Assembly (NCBI GenBank): GCA_039545295.1
Contig: BCIK01000002.1
Span: 878,841 to 942,840, forward strand
DNA length: 64,000 nucleotides
Source of the DNA: Udeniomyces pyricola
Lineage: Eukaryota > Basidiomycota > Tremellomycetes > Cystofilobasidiales > Mrakiaceae
Reading direction: 5' to 3'
The notes below the pieces were generated by a model. The model had not been told where the DNA came from and did no database searches. It saw only the letters and a list, made by a program, of their open reading frames with translations. The position numbers and the translations under genes were made by a program. Below, one piece after another: positions 9,395 to 24,657 of the stretch; positions within the stretch are counted from its first letter, which is position 1; each line of letters begins with the position of its first letter.

Positions 9395-11662
9395 ATGACT
9401 TCAATAACTATCCGTCCACTCTCACCTTCATCTTCCTCCCTCAATGCTATCAAGACTCATATCGAACCCCCTCGCAAGACCACTTTTCTGCCGTCCTTCC
9501 TTCGAACGTCGACATCCTACGTGAATCCCTGGCCTTCTGACCGCTCTCCCGTCAACGCATCGACTCTTTCTAACGCCTTTGAGGATCCAGGGGCGAACCC
9601 CCATCCGGACGATCTTGCCTTCGAAGCCGAGCAAGGCTGGGGTCAGAATGGTGAGGGTGAGAAGCACCCGGTCCAAGTCCGCAAACGCGCCGACTTTGAT
9701 GCGCCGGATCGGTCCGAAGGACGCGACGTAGAGAAAATCAGCGTTCGGGGCATGTGGGTCGGGCATGCTTCTTTTTGGTTGTCTTTTGCGACGGATGGAA
9801 CAGGAGGGCAGAAGCTAGGTGTCATGTTTGACCCTGTCTTTGAGAAGCGGGCGAGTCCGTCTGATCACTGGGGTCCAGTCAGGGACGTCCCACCGCCCTG
9901 TCCACTTGAGGATCTGCCGGTGAGTCCTCATCGATGTACTGACATACAAGAGAGTGTCAACTTCTGAAGGACAGGCTTACCGCACAACCTTGATCTTTGT
10001 GTACTGACGCCCGATTATTTTTGGTTCTCTGCACTGCTTTTTCTGCTGCATCCCTTCCCATCATCTCGGCTTTCCCCTGTTCTGCTCACGTTCAACCCTG
10101 ATACAGCCTATCCATCTCGTCATCATCTCTCATTCTCACCTCGATCACTTATCCCAGCACACCTCTGAAGCTCTTCTTTCCTCCCCAACGCACGGCTCGA
10201 CCGTCCACTGGCTCGTTCCCCTTGGCGTCAAAGCCTTCTTCACGGAGACCATTAAAGTCCCTGCCGATCGAGTGCGAGAGATGGATTGGTGGGAAGAGGT
10301 TAGCGTAGTTCTCGGTGGAGAAGCTAATGAGATTGAGCAGGGCTTCAAGCCGGTTCGGCTTCGGGTCGCCTGTACCCCAAGTCAACACAGCAGTGGCCGA
10401 GGGATCGGAGATCAGGACAAGACGCTTTGGGCTTCGTGGGTCCTCGGTATGGAAGCCGATGGGAAATCAGCGTCGATACCTGACTCTTCGACGAACACGG
10501 TGCCGCCGACGCCATCTGACCCTTTCCAAAAGGAGAACGCCGACCTCACCCGGGACGACGCCGCCGATCATGCAGCAGGTGCGATCCACGAGGATAAACC
10601 GGCGTACCAATTGGCTACGAAAGAGGAGCTTGAAGCGTCTCACAAGATCTGGAGTCGGATGGCCTACAAAGTGTTTTTTGGAGGGTTAGTCTTGGTTTCT
10701 TTCAGTGACGCTTGCCGTTGGATACGGTACCATTCCGCGACTGATTATGAGTCGACCTCTGTCTTGCCCACTTTGTTCGATTCGGATATTACCTACTCCA
10801 AATGTGCTGTTTTCTCGCTCCTCTAGTGACACGGGATATCGACTCTACGGTACCGACCCAAGTGAAGCTGGCTCCACTTGCCCTGCTTTCAAACGTACGT
10901 TCAATCATCCCCTGTAATCTCGCCTCAATAGATTCTAAACGCCCACGATTGTCTATACTCATCATTTCCACCCTTGGTTTCTCCTGATATCCTCACTTCA
11001 TTACAACTCTCTCACCTCGTACTTCTTCTTGCTCTAGAAATCGCCACGCTTTACTTCCGACCCTCGAGCGTGTCGACGCTACTTCTCCTCCCAATCTCTC
11101 CCGGGGCCTCCCTTCCGTACATCAAGTCCTTCAACCCGTTCTCGGCCCTCAGCTCACTCTTTCACAAAGGCGACCATAGCAAAAGCGGCGGTGGATGGGG
11201 AATGCCCGAGCCGAACATGGCCGTGTTGACGTCGACGGTTCATATGACGCCCGCGGATGCATGCGAGGTCTTTAAGCTGTTCGCCGGTGGAGGAACAGGC
11301 GTGAGGGCAATCGGTATCCATTGGGGAACGTCAGTTGATTTCTTCTCTCTTTCCTTCTTAGGTTTCCTTGATAGGTTTCTGCTGCATTTGTCTTGTCCGT
11401 GAAGAGCAATGGTATCCTTCCGACAATGTACTCACACAATTCGGTCCTCTTCCTCTCTGTCTCTCTCCATTCTCATCATTCTCGCCTCCTACGTTCTCAA
11501 TATGTTTAACCCCACTCTGGTCTCTGCAGCTGGGGAGGGCCCGAACTCGCGACCAAGATCCGGAGGTGGCTTTGGAAAGAGATGCGTGCGAGGGGGATTC
11601 CTAGAAATGGCGATGGTGGATTTGAGCTGTGGAAAGTAGGTACCCTGATCCATCTGGCCTGA
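9395..11662 (+). CDS. NAPE-PLD-like zinc hydrolase, metallo-beta-lactamase fold
   Basis: Related to N-acyl-phosphatidylethanolamine-hydrolysing phospholipase D, which releases N-acylethanolamines from membrane NAPE. The zinc motif HSHLDHLSQH is assembled by joining the first exon (ending CPLEDLP, about 9919) to the exon starting near 10107. Other family blocks are MWVGHASFWLSF, FDPVF, CTPSQHSSGRG followed by LWASWVLGMEADG, FFGGDTGYRLYGTD, LPISPGASLPYI and AIGIHWGT. Introns follow CPAFK and FFGG. An unusual Ser/Thr/Asp-rich insert of about 45 residues follows ASWVLGMEADG. Start is the ATG at 9395; the open frame before it is leader. The join after HWGT is unresolved, but the last exon reading ELATKIRRWLWKEMRARGI and ending at 11662 fits the family tail. 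Confidence 0.82.
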
Positions 11663-12402
11663 TCGGACTATAGAGGGCAAGTCATATGTAGCATTACTAG
11701 CTAGGTCTCGATATGTGTAATTATTATGATGGTATGCCTTGGATTGGAGTCGCAGTCAATGTTTCGCCTTCCTTCAAGTTGTGTCTCGCTTCAGATTGAG
11801 CTCTGCTTGCAATCGAGCACCGTTCAGATTCCTCGGTGATTGTGTCATCTCGAAACTGCGTGAGCTTGCGTCCATGTTCTGCAATAACGTCAGGTTGAGC
11901 GATTGTGTCGTGACTGAAGTGAGTATCGTACTGCCTTGGTTCATTAGCTGATCCCGACCACCGTTCTTCCCGACATCAAACCAGCTATGGTCTTTCTGTT
12001 TGGCATCTAGAGATGAGGGGGAGGGGGAGGGGAGGATAGCTGGTAGGGGATAGCGTCTCTAGGATAGAGAGTCAGGTGGAAATGGTGGTTTAGATTGTTT
12101 AGCTGTCAACAACTTGGTTCCCAAAAGAAATAACAAAATTTCATGATGGCGAGCATGGAATAAAGGAAAGATGACGAGAAACCTAAGGAGGGAGAACCAT
12201 CGAGATATACAGCGTTCGGGTATCGCATAGGGCAGCACGAAACAGGCCAAAGAAGAGAGCATATAATAATGAAATAAAAGCCATAGCATGATACCAGTAG
12301 CTGAATCTACCGTATCGTTGGTGGGATAGAAACCCGACCGGTTTTGGAAATGTATGATGGGATGTGAGGGCACAACGATGGATTACGACGGTTGATCATC
12401 GC
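11663..12402. other. Convergent intergenic region
   Basis: Holds the 3' UTRs of the NAPE-PLD-like gene and the MAP kinase. There is a G-rich run (GGGGGAGGGGGAGGGG) near 12016-12032. No further gene seen. Confidence 0.45.
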
Positions 12403-15055
<2,653 letters not shown>

Positions 15056-15367
15056 CTTGTGTAAGGCCGACATTGGGATGTTAGGAAGAAAGGATGAGAG
15101 AAGAGGGGATGGATGTGACTAAAAAGGCACGTGCGGTCGATGTCGGCGGCTGGGGAGGTCGAGACTCGATTGGGCTACGGATGACAGTCAACTGGTACGA
15201 GACGATGAAGGGAGGTGGTCGTAGAAGGGAGGGAGTCGGTCAGAGCGGCAGACTTTTGAGGGGTGGACCGAGCGTTGATGAAAAGAACGGTGGGCGGGGA
15301 AGACGGGTGATGAAAGAAGGCAGAAGAGATGATTGTTTGGCTACGGACGGGTACGGTGGTCGTGAGC

Positions 15368-15368
<1 letters not shown>

Positions 15369-15398
<30 letters not shown>
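15369..15398. repeat. (GT)n dinucleotide microsatellite
   Basis: About fifteen uninterrupted GT units roughly 310 nt upstream of the MAP kinase ATG. Confidence 0.95.
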
Positions 15399-15399
<1 letters not shown>

Positions 15400-15457
15400 G
15401 GGACGATGGGAAGAGTGGGGACGAGAGGATGGTGGACGGTTGGGAATGGACACTCGG

Positions 15458-15522
15458 ACTAGGATCAGGATCAGGACCAGGACCAGGATCAGGGATAGGA
15501 TCTAGGGTCTAGGACTAGGACT
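15458..15522. repeat. Degenerate hexamer repeat (AGGAYC / TAGGAC)
   Basis: About ten imperfect six-base units reading AGGATC, AGGACC, then TAGGATC/TAGGAC, in the upstream region of the MAP kinase. Confidence 0.8.
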
Positions 15523-16166
15523 ATAAGCTGACAAGGTGGACAGTTTCCAGGAGAACAAGGATCAATCCGATCAACGGCCTCCGCTCCTCACGCGCCTCAC
15601 GCCCAACAGCGTTCCCGACGCGTCCTCTTGCGTCTCCCGTTCGACATCCGGCGCGCGCGCCTCAACTGCACATTTCGCCCTACATACTACTCTAGCATTC
15701 CGGCGTTGTTTGATTCCAGCTTGTGCGCTGAATATTATCACAGAGGTTGCGGTTGATCAGTGTGACACTCACGCCGCGGAAAGATCAACGTCAACCCATT
15801 GTTTAAAATCAGTCCTCAGTTCGCGCGCACCCAGTACGCCGGGTACATCGCACCACTGCCGAGTCGTCAGGAAAGCAGTCGCGTACACAATCAACCCCCT
15901 ACCGTTCGACATGTTTCGATCCCAGACAGAGTACATATGCCACTACTCTATGTTATTTGTCTCGGAGCGCTTTTCTCTTGTGAATGAATTGGCCAGCATG
16001 TCATATATGGTATGTATATATCACGTCAGACACGCCACGATTGCCCTGCGATCGAACCCGCAACCATCGTCATTCCGGTATAGATCAGTAGGGCACCCTA
16101 TGGTCGGATATCAACAAGGAACAAAACAACAAGCGTCGACAAGCAGGCAGGATACGTGCTCGTTAA

Positions 16167-18870
16167 TCAGTAACTCGTTGGCCAAGATACCCTAGAGAAA
16201 CCGAGCACGATCGAATAGCAACCTGAACTTACATAGTTTCTAACTCCATACGATCCTTTCGCAGCAGATGAGAATAGGCTGGATTGGAGAAGGGCCGAAG
16301 CGATGGGACCAGACGTGATGTTGCCGATCCCTCGAGCGAAAGCGAACACGGAGAAAACTAACGTCGTCAACTTCGGATCGTCCTCTTTGCAAAGGTGGAG
16401 CACCATTCGAGGAAAGCAAGATGACCAACAAAGCTGATATATGTCAGTCCAGACAATCACAACTAGCTAAACGTCAATCGATCAAAGAGAAAAGAGGCCT
16501 GAGTCCAGTGAGGCAAAGACTGACTGGCTACCATACTGATGAGCTTTGACCAGACAGCAGCGAAAGAGAGGGCCAGAGCCCCGAATGCAATCACAAACAG
16601 GATAAGAAGGGACCCCGAGTGACCAGCGAACCCCCCTTCGTTTTGTATTGAAAGCAAACACACAAAAAATGCACAGGAATAATCGGGAGCAAAATCGCGA
16701 GTCAGAACTGGCTTAACGGCCCAAATGGGATGATAGACTAGAAACCATCGCGCATAGAGATGGATATGGACTCACAGAGGAAGAGAGAGCTCAAGGCAGA
16801 TCCAAGGCATGACACTAAGATGACAAACCGGATTGAGATGTGATCTGATAGCCAACCAAACAGGAGCAGGCCAGGAATGGACGAGGCTGAAATCATCCCA
16901 GAAAAAAAATGCAGAAAGAAGGCACATGGGTCCCAGTGCACGTATAAATGGATTATAGGATTAGCGAATTACGACCTTGTTCAAGTTGCCAGCTCGATGA
17001 TGCCTTCAGTCGTTGACTCGCCATTCATCAAAGCAAGCAAGACCGTCCCGCTTGGTTCGTGCATTTCGATATCCTCAGTGTAGCTCGGAATGAACAGCGA
17101 AGGCAGAAAGTTGCCGCAGCTAGTCAACAGGATACATCCGGTGAATCCCCAAAAAGTAGAATCGCGAAGGAACGACCAGTTGGTCGGTCGGCTGTGGTGC
17201 TGACGGAGGGCCTGAGATCCCTTTCGAGGGAGAGGGATTCGAGGCTTGATGAACGGAAGTGCACATATGCAGATGAGGAAGAAACCGATGGACTGTGATG
17301 TGGAAAAGGAAGCAAGACGTCAGTCGTTCATGACAGTACGAAGCTATCGTCCGACCAAGACACGGTAGATAGATACAGAATTACCATTGCAATCATGGCG
17401 GCCTTATACCCAATCCCTTCTAGAAGTCCCTGCATCACAAATGGGAAGACCGTGCCGCCTACGCCCGTTCCGGCATACTGAATGAAATATCTTGAGTTAG
17501 ACTGGGATCAAAGAACTATCAAACGCTCAGCACGGGAACTCTTGACTCACCATACAGCCACTAGCAATACCTCTACGTGCGGAGAACCACTCAAAAAGAA
17601 GGGTTGCCTGGGATAGCATCAATAAGCATACGTCAGAAAAAAAAAAGCATATGAACCCCGATTCCGAAGCTCGAAAAAATTCGTGACCTCACTGCGGGCA
17701 GATAGAATACTGGTTTAATAAGATGAGCAGGACTGGTTAGATCAGAACGTTGGACAAAGATGGATAACGTAGGGTGACACTGGCGTACAGCAACTGAAGG
17801 GATAGCATAGTCCGAGCGACAATAGGATATGAACTGGCTTAGTCGCCCAAGCGCTCGCCAAGATTCCAAGGGACGCAGTGAGAAGTCCAGCAAACTGGAT
17901 GTATGCTCTCTGGTGAGGGAACCGAGTGAACATCCTACTCGTGAGCCACAACGATTGACAAGTGAAATGTGAAGGGGTCGCAAGGCTATTATCCATCAGT
18001 TTTGCTTGATCATGTTTTGCGATAATGCAACTTATAGCTTCCGCAAGGTACTGACGGTCCTGCCACCTAAAAACCAATCAAAGTACAAGAGCTTTAGTCC
18101 TCTATACAACGACGTGAACGGCCGTTCGGTACCGAACGCATCATAACAGGCGGACTCACAAGGCACATCATATACATCAAACCAGTCTTTTGGATCGTTC
18201 GGATGTCCGCCATAAGAGCAGAGGAAAAAAAAAAATCAGTTTCAGATTGTGCAATGAGACCCAACCTGACTTCAGATAGTGAGAATCCATCAAGTCATCA
18301 ATCAAAAGTGAGCGTGCGAACCTGTAAAGAGGCAGCCAACGTCAAGAGCTGTTCGTCCTCGGGAGAAATTGTGCCATCTTGGTTGACAAAGCGCTCGCTC
18401 GTCCAATATCGGTGAAGGATACCGACAGAGAAAGGGACGCCCCAGGTAAGGGTCTCGATGAGGGTGCTTGCAGCAAGGAAGAGCCAAGCGTTGCGACCTG
18501 TGTCGACAGGGTGAAGCTCTTGTAGACCTAGGCCGACAAGCGCTGGGGAAGGCTGGTCCAGGATCGTTGCAGTGTCGTCGGACGTTTGGCGGCGTGCTGG
18601 ATGATGGCGAGAGTGATCTTGGCCGACGGAAGAAGAAGACGGCGGATTATATGAGAGATCTTGCAGCTCAAGTGAGGACATGTCGATGCTATGGGAGAGA
18701 TTGCAAGCTACACAGGTAGCCAGTGACACGGCAGAAAGTCGTTGATGGAAAAGTCGAGATGGCCGGGATTGACTAGGCCCGATGATCGGGCCGGAATAGG
18801 TAGGGCTGTGCAAGGGCTGTCCATAATCAGGCAGGCTGGTGTCATTGGTGGAGAAAGAGTCGAACGTCAT
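16167..18870 (-). CDS. MFS transporter, monocarboxylate-transporter-like
   Basis: Multi-exon major facilitator carrier of the fungal MCH/monocarboxylate-like type. A long hydrophilic Ser-rich N-terminus leads into NAWLFLAASTLIETLTWGVP, the first membrane helix. Later exons give TGLMYMMCL, IQFAGLLTASLGILASAWA, ATLLFEWFSARRGIASGCM (the loop typical of the family), GTGVGGTVFPFVMQGLLE, FWGFTGCILAAATF, GLLLFGWLSDHISIRFVI and VFAFARGIGNITSGPIASAL. ATG codons at 18870 and 18681 are in frame; I list the longer. The end is uncertain: the frame stops at 16167 if the last intron is retained, but a GTAAGT donor after GVRNY suggests a slightly different C-terminus near 16110. Substrate cannot be inferred. 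Confidence 0.82.
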
Positions 18871-19126
18871 GATACATCTAACAAACTCAATACTGATACA
18901 CCGACCATCTCATGACATCGAGCTTTCTATACGAAGTACATGTCGATTTGCAAGTGATTTGCTCTGACACGTTCAGTTCACCCTCGAGACACACACTGAT
19001 AGATCGAATGCTGGGGACGATTCCCCTTTGACGGTCGACCTCAAATCATCACCATGAAACTTCCAATATACGGTCGTGCTCATCATCATCTATATCTCTC
19101 CTGCGGCGTCGGTCCGACATGTCGCA

Positions 19127-20368
19127 TCAGACACAAGCCAAACCCGTTTCTTCCAAACAACAACCATCCGATCTTTGAGTCCCATCTATCCCCTCCCGAG
19201 CCAATCCAAGGGAGTGGCCAAGGGAACAACAAAACTTGAGGGTCACGTCTCTTGGCAGATCGAGGTCTTTGTCATCGGTTGGAGATAGGGAACCAGCCTC
19301 TCTGTAAGCCTTCCGTTGCTGCGCCAAGCACGCTTTGATCGGTTCGACCCATTTTCCGACAGCGGCCAACATCAGCAACGAATGAGGAAAGCGAGCTCGA
19401 GCTGCAGTGAAGCACTCCTGAACATCCTCGGGCGTCGGCCGATCATCATACTCCGAACCTTTGAGTATGACAGTGTCCGGCCGTGGAAGCGGGGGTTGGG
19501 CCAGAATTGGTACGATGGCGGGCGTTCGAGCTGATGCGGCAGCTCGAAGAGGAGGAGGGTCGTAGAGGTTCCTTAATGAGTCCTGAGAGACGAAGAGTTT
19601 GGTTGGGTTGCAGGTTGAGATGAAGAGCTGAAGATGGAGATTGGCATCCATCGAAGCCGTCCGAAGGACGGTCAGGAACGCGGTGTTGTCGGCCCCTCCG
19701 ATAGCCAAGGAGAAAGAAGAGGGCACAGAACTGATCGGGAGAGGTTGTGGGGTTAAACTCCGTGCGAGACGGTAGAAAGAGGTTCTGTCGATGGATTCAA
19801 ACGATGGGGTTTCGTAGATGTGTACTGAACGCCTGCAGAGACCGGATGAGGGAATCACAGGAAAGCTGAGCGGGATCAGGTAAGGGCTTGTTGGTGAGGC
19901 CAGAGCAGATGGACAGGCCCGTAAAGGGGGAACGACGATTTCATCCGGAACTAGATGGTTAGAGGAGAGTAGGGTCCACAAACCAGTCAGGAGTTGAGTG
20001 TCTTCGTAGAACTGGCGGCCAAGGCACTATGAGACGAGAGGATATGTGAGGGACATGCTGCACTCACCCCAGATCTCTCTTACCCAAGACCACCGGACCC
20101 GTCCGTCGACCTGATTGAAGATGCCTGTGTCTGGGCTGAAGAACAGCGACCAATCTTCCGAGGACTTGATGACGAGTCGTCGAAAGAAATAAGGGAGGAC
20201 AGCGAGTCTAAATTCGGAAGAGACGAGCGTGAGGGCGATGGCGGGCGAATTCCGCATGTCGTCCGGAAGGCTGAGAAGCGACGAGAAGACTTTCTCTGAG
20301 ACTGAACTGAGGAACACCCAATCAAAGATATGATTGAGGACATCACGGGGAAGTGGCGGACTAGGCAT
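19127..20368 (-). CDS. F-box-like hypothetical protein
   Basis: Unrecognised protein of two exons: 20368 to about 20068 and about 20011 to 19127. The N-terminus has an F-box-like pattern, PLPRDVLNHIFDWVF, then ALTLVSSEFRLAVLPYFFRR, as in fungal F-box proteins that recruit substrates to SCF ubiquitin ligases. The larger exon encodes a family-less domain with alternating hydrophobic stretches (SFSLAIGGADNTAFLTVLR, HLQLFISTCNPTKLFVS), compatible with degenerate repeats. The intron joins EIWGE to FYEDTQLLTGLWTLL. An in-frame ATG at 20530 would add 54 residues; I prefer 20368 because the F-box begins right there. Partner and target unknown. Confidence 0.65.
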
Positions 20369-20779
20369 CAGGGCTCGCAAGTTGTCGGAAACAGGCCGTA
20401 TGAGGGCAGTACAGGGGTGAAGAAGATCAAAGTGATGCTTGGTGTACATGCAATGGCCAATGCTGCAGGTTGATGCGTGTTGTCGAGGGTCGATCATGAT
20501 GGGCTGGGATACAGTACGCAGTCGATGCATGTAGTTACTTACTGCGACGGGGTTTTTTCTTTCTTTTCGTATTGGTAGTAAATAACCGATTGGCGCTTAC
20601 TAGTTTTCGCTCATCTACCCTATACATATGAATATATTCATCATCTTTGTCCTGTTCTTTCTCATCTCCTTCTTCAACTAGCTACGTCGCCGGCTAAAAT
20701 CCAACCAATATATACTATATATATGCTCTATATTTAGTAGGCCGGTCCAGGCTATTCGATTCAAGATCATTGCAGCCCT
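20369..20779. other. Intergenic region
   Basis: Short spacer between two minus-strand genes. It contains ATATATACTATATATATG near 20708-20725 and the upstream region of the F-box-like gene. A possible N-terminal extension of that gene covers 20369-20530. Confidence 0.4.
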
Positions 20780-23512
20780 TCACCCTCCTTCATGATCACT
20801 ACCATCGGCATTCTTCTCACTTCCTCTGCGACTCCTCAACCCCTCCTCCAACGTCACGGAAAACTTCCTCCTGTCCGACACCTTGCCATCTCCCCATCTG
20901 GCAGTGAGACCCAAAGTTCGACTCGGTGATCTCTTCTCCTCCGCCATCGGCCACGACGGTCTACCCTCTGGTGGGGACGCAAACATCTCCGGGAAGGAAA
21001 GCGCCGTTGCGTTTAGCCTATATCCATCCTCTGCATCTGGGTCGTACGTGCCTCTACTCGAAGTTTGGTGGGCCTCTCCAGGAAAAGAATCAATGAATGG
21101 GATAGGTGGGTGGTGCTGGTGGTGAGGAGCGGTTGTGATGGGTGTTCGTGACTGCGAGGAGCGCGAATACCATCGTGCGCGGGGAAAGGAGGTTGGGAGA
21201 GTAGAGAGAAGCAAGGTCCGTTTAGATGATGCGGGAACGGCATACGGTGATGGCGTGGAAGAGGGAAGAACTGATGGGGTCGGTAGGAAAGAGTTCGGTC
21301 TTGGCTGCGGTGAAGAAGGTGCTAACGGCAAGAGAGATGAAGGTGACGGGATGGAAGTCGTGCGCTGGACAGGACAAGCCAAGGTTGTGCCACCAGAGAC
21401 CAGCGGGGTGAGTGCCCGATGGATGGGACCAGTAGGTGCTACGAAGGAGCCTCTAAAGCTGCGGAATGTGGCTGTTGGCGACGCCGGCGTTTCTATGGTC
21501 TGAAGACAAAGACAGGAACACACGAGGCGAGCGGATGGGTCAATGTCATGCTGATCAATGTTCCCAAATGATTGTAAGCCAACGCCCGAGTAAGTGGGAG
21601 CCTCGACTTACGATGCAATTCCCTAGTCCAAGACGTAATCTTCGTTCTTCCCACGTCTCGACTTCCCCCTCAACAGGCCACTGATGCTCCCCCTGTATGG
21701 ACATGTTGTCGTACTCGACTGTGACGGTTCCAGAGATTTCAACCAAGATCGCTTCGTGACGCTGTTCCTCCATCTCCTGCTCTAGCTTCTCCGCGATTCT
21801 TGCTTGGTCATCTCCACTCTGGTCTCGAAGGCTCGTCATCCGTCCGCGTTGGAAGCCCCTGCTCGTCAAAGGGTACGAGGCTGTCTGAGAGCCGTCCCTT
21901 CGACCCTCGCAACTAGGACAACACGTAGGCTCTGCATTAGAGCGACTCAAGGAGGGACCCTGTGACACAGGGAGGGATAGCTGATCGGGAATGAGGCGAA
22001 GTGTTTGAGATTTTTGGTCTCGTTCCGACTCGGCAGCGTCAAGACGGCGGACTTTGTCTCGGGGTGCGTTGATGTAGAGAATGACTGATGTACACCGAAA
22101 ACGGAGGAAAGATGAGCCAGGGCAACGAACTGAACGCATGACTGTGGAGTCATGTCACCCTTGACAAGTTAAGATTTCATCGCTTTCACTTACGCGTGAC
22201 GGACGCAAAGCGAGACAGGGTGGAAATCGTGGCTGAGATCCAAGCGCCTCCATAGAGTTGGAACAGGATAAGACCAGACACAGCGACAGTGGTGATGAGT
22301 ACTCCGTTGCGAACGGTGAGGTGGATCAGGGTGAGGAGAACTGTATTGGACTTCGAGCGGCCGATCGAGGGTGCGACACCATTGTTGCTACGTGCTCGGG
22401 CAAAATCGAAGGTGATGAGAGCATTCAAAGTGAGGTCGACCATCTGTATGTGAGGTGGATATGTGTACGTGTGCGCTCATGAGTCTAAGCAGAAAGGATC
22501 GCCCAAGGGTACATGAGCACAATGGGAAATACGCACCAAGGATCCACCGAGCCAGACATGGGTCATGCGTTTGATCTGTGGGACCTGTGCGGCTTGCGCA
22601 GCGGTCATTTGGATACGAAGAAACGCCCCAAACGTCCAGATGGCTGCGATCATTGCTCCTAGTATCATGGTGAGAACGGCGATCGCAATAACCTTCCTGA
22701 CAAGCGAGAGATGCCCTTTGATGGCATGTTCAAATGCAGCGTTGCGATAGATTGCTATAATCTGACAGCTCGAGAATATAATCACCCCGAGAATCATGGA
22801 GACTGTGCGCAGAAGAATAGTCAGGGCCGCCGAAAGAGTGAGGGTGTGGCGATCAGTCTCGGGTCATGCATGATATCTTGACGGGTGCTCCTCAGGACGA
22901 GCTCTGGCTCATTCAAGTATATACTCAACTGACCGAGCTCTAGCGGGTCACATGATTCTTGCATAGAGCCGTTTCGTGAAGCTGTTGTGATGATGTAAAC
23001 GAGCTGGACAACGACTTCGACCGTATTGGCGAGGAGGAGATAAGGGATGATTAATCTAACGTGGCGCGCATCGGTTTTGTTGTGGGCGTAGTACCTGTGG
23101 AAAGCATCGCCAAAGGATACCAAGCAGAAAGTGAAGATTAGACTTCGGTTCGAGTCCATTCTACATGCGTCTCAAGTGGAAGTCAGATGCAGAGTGGACT
23201 AGAGCGAAGAAGGTAGAAAGCAATCTGCTCACGAAGCCCCTTGCATCTAAAAACCAAGAAGGTATTCATGTTGAGCTGAAGATGCCTGACGCGGAAAGAA
23301 GCAGCGTTCCCAAGCTGAAGAGATGAAACTCACGATGAGGACGCCATATAACGACCAGCTTGCGAAGCAACCCAAGAAACGTGGAATCTCATCGCTAGTG
23401 AGAGTCAAGGGATTGTGACAGCCGGGTGAGAACAATAGTGTCAACACCTGCCAACCTCGTTGCGCATGGGACTGAGTGAACAGACTCACCTGGCAGCGGA
23501 TGAGTTGCTCAT
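20780..23512 (-). CDS. 7TM membrane protein, DUF6534-like, with long Ser/Pro-rich tail
   Basis: Matches the layout of the basidiomycete-expanded DUF6534 family: a short N-terminus (MSNSSAA), seven membrane helices, then a hydrophilic tail. Helices seen in separate exons include FLGCFASWSLYGVLI, SLIFTFCLVSFGDAFHRYY, LLLANTVEVVVQLVYIITTA, MILGVIIFSSCQIIAIY, IAIAVLTMILGAMIAAIWTF, VDLTLNALITFDFAR and LIHLTVRNGVLITTVAVSG. The block SFVLYINAPRDKVRR follows, equivalent to the NSxLAxLNAR motif after helix 7. The cytoplasmic tail (22100-20780) is about 400 residues of Ser/Pro/Arg-rich sequence, interrupted by one intron near 21510-21610. Start is the ATG at 23512. Function of the family is unknown; a receptor role is speculative. 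Confidence 0.78.
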
Positions 23513-24657
23513 TTTGGTGGTGGATGTATCAAGATGGGCCGGCTGAGAGCCGACAACGGTCGATCAAGGACGCACTCTAGGCGATACGTCCGGTATCGGT
23601 CAATGAGCCGGCGCGATCTAACAGTTGAACGGTGCAGATACTGGGATCTTTTTGTGGGTCTTTGGACTTCTATGGTCTAGCAGGAGTCCGGCTGAGTGTA
23701 ATAGGGTGGCTTGTGGTCGCGTAAGAGGTACTGTGGGTGTTGAGGACAAGGACAAGACGATGATCGAATATCGACGATCAGCGTCAGTTGCAACGAGGAT
23801 TGGGAGGACTCCGAGGCCGAAGGAATCTGGAACGTCGGACGTTAATGAAAGCTGAAACCTGAAACCGGCGTACCGGACACCGGAAGGCGGGCGTTTTCAA
23901 CACATTTGCAACGTTGCAGCGCGCAGCTGGTTGCAGATTATAAATGCAGTCAGGTCATAGATTTCTGCGCAAGCCTATGAGCTTAGTCCAGGCTCAAGGG
24001 CGTATATAGGACGTAGGACAGCCTTGTCAATAAACTATTTGAAGATCTGAACGGAGGTAACGCGTAACTCTGACATGAAGTATATGTATTGAAATGATAT
24101 GAATTGTTTGATTGCGACGTACTGTTGCGTACTGCTGGCTTAAATCATGTAACCGAAGTCTCCGGCATCTGCGATTGATCCTGATCGATCAAGCTAGAAT
24201 CAAACGTCCCGTCAAACAGGCCTCATCTTCAAAAATCCAGATTTATTCTTGCATATATGCATCTGTCTGTCCATATCTAATATCTGACATCCCACATTCT
24301 ACAGAGCGACTATAGGCGCTGTCGATAGCCCCGATCGACCGGCCCCGTTATACTATTGTCAGGCTCATATCGATTACACGTCCGTTGCCTGCGTGCTGCA
24401 GGGTTTCGGGTCAATGGATCGATGAGACGTGGACGAGGGATCTCTCGTCAGATTGTCAGATCTCATGATAGCGCACATCAACGTTACCGCGGCGGGCAGG
24501 CATGATGACGTCGAGGTTGGAGTGGCTATCGGGTGGAGCGGCGGTCATGCCGGTATTACAGTATTACAAGCTGTCGGATATTGGATTCTGTCAGCACCAC
24601 TTCCGCTTTCGATTCGATTAGTGTCCCATCTCAAACACCACTCATCATATCATCACT
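23513..24657. promoter_or_regulatory. Divergent intergenic region
   Basis: 1.1 kb between the 7TM gene (-) and the DUF4336 gene (+). AT-rich in 23990-24320, with no coding exon recognised. Short open frames here lack any protein-like composition. Confidence 0.4.

Larger units (their letters stand above)
15056..16166. promoter_or_regulatory. MAPK upstream region and MFS 3' flank
   Basis: Upstream of the minus-strand kinase. It carries a (GT)15-like microsatellite and a degenerate AGGAYC/CTAGGA repeat, entered separately. The 15536-16195 open frame has no recognisable protein character. The true C-terminal exon of the MFS gene may reach into 16110-16195. Confidence 0.4.

Noticed and set aside
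16040..16075. Minus-strand GGGTTCGATCGC resembling a T-arm
   Set aside because: The T stem does not pair and no acceptor or anticodon arm can be drawn.
15536..16195. 219-residue plus-strand open frame
   Set aside because: No recognisable domain, mixed low-quality composition, and it overlaps the 3' side of the minus-strand MFS gene.
23138..23160. GGTTCGAGTCC, a perfect tRNA B-box-like sequence
   Set aside because: It lies inside a coding exon of the 7TM gene, and I saw no A box or cloverleaf around it.
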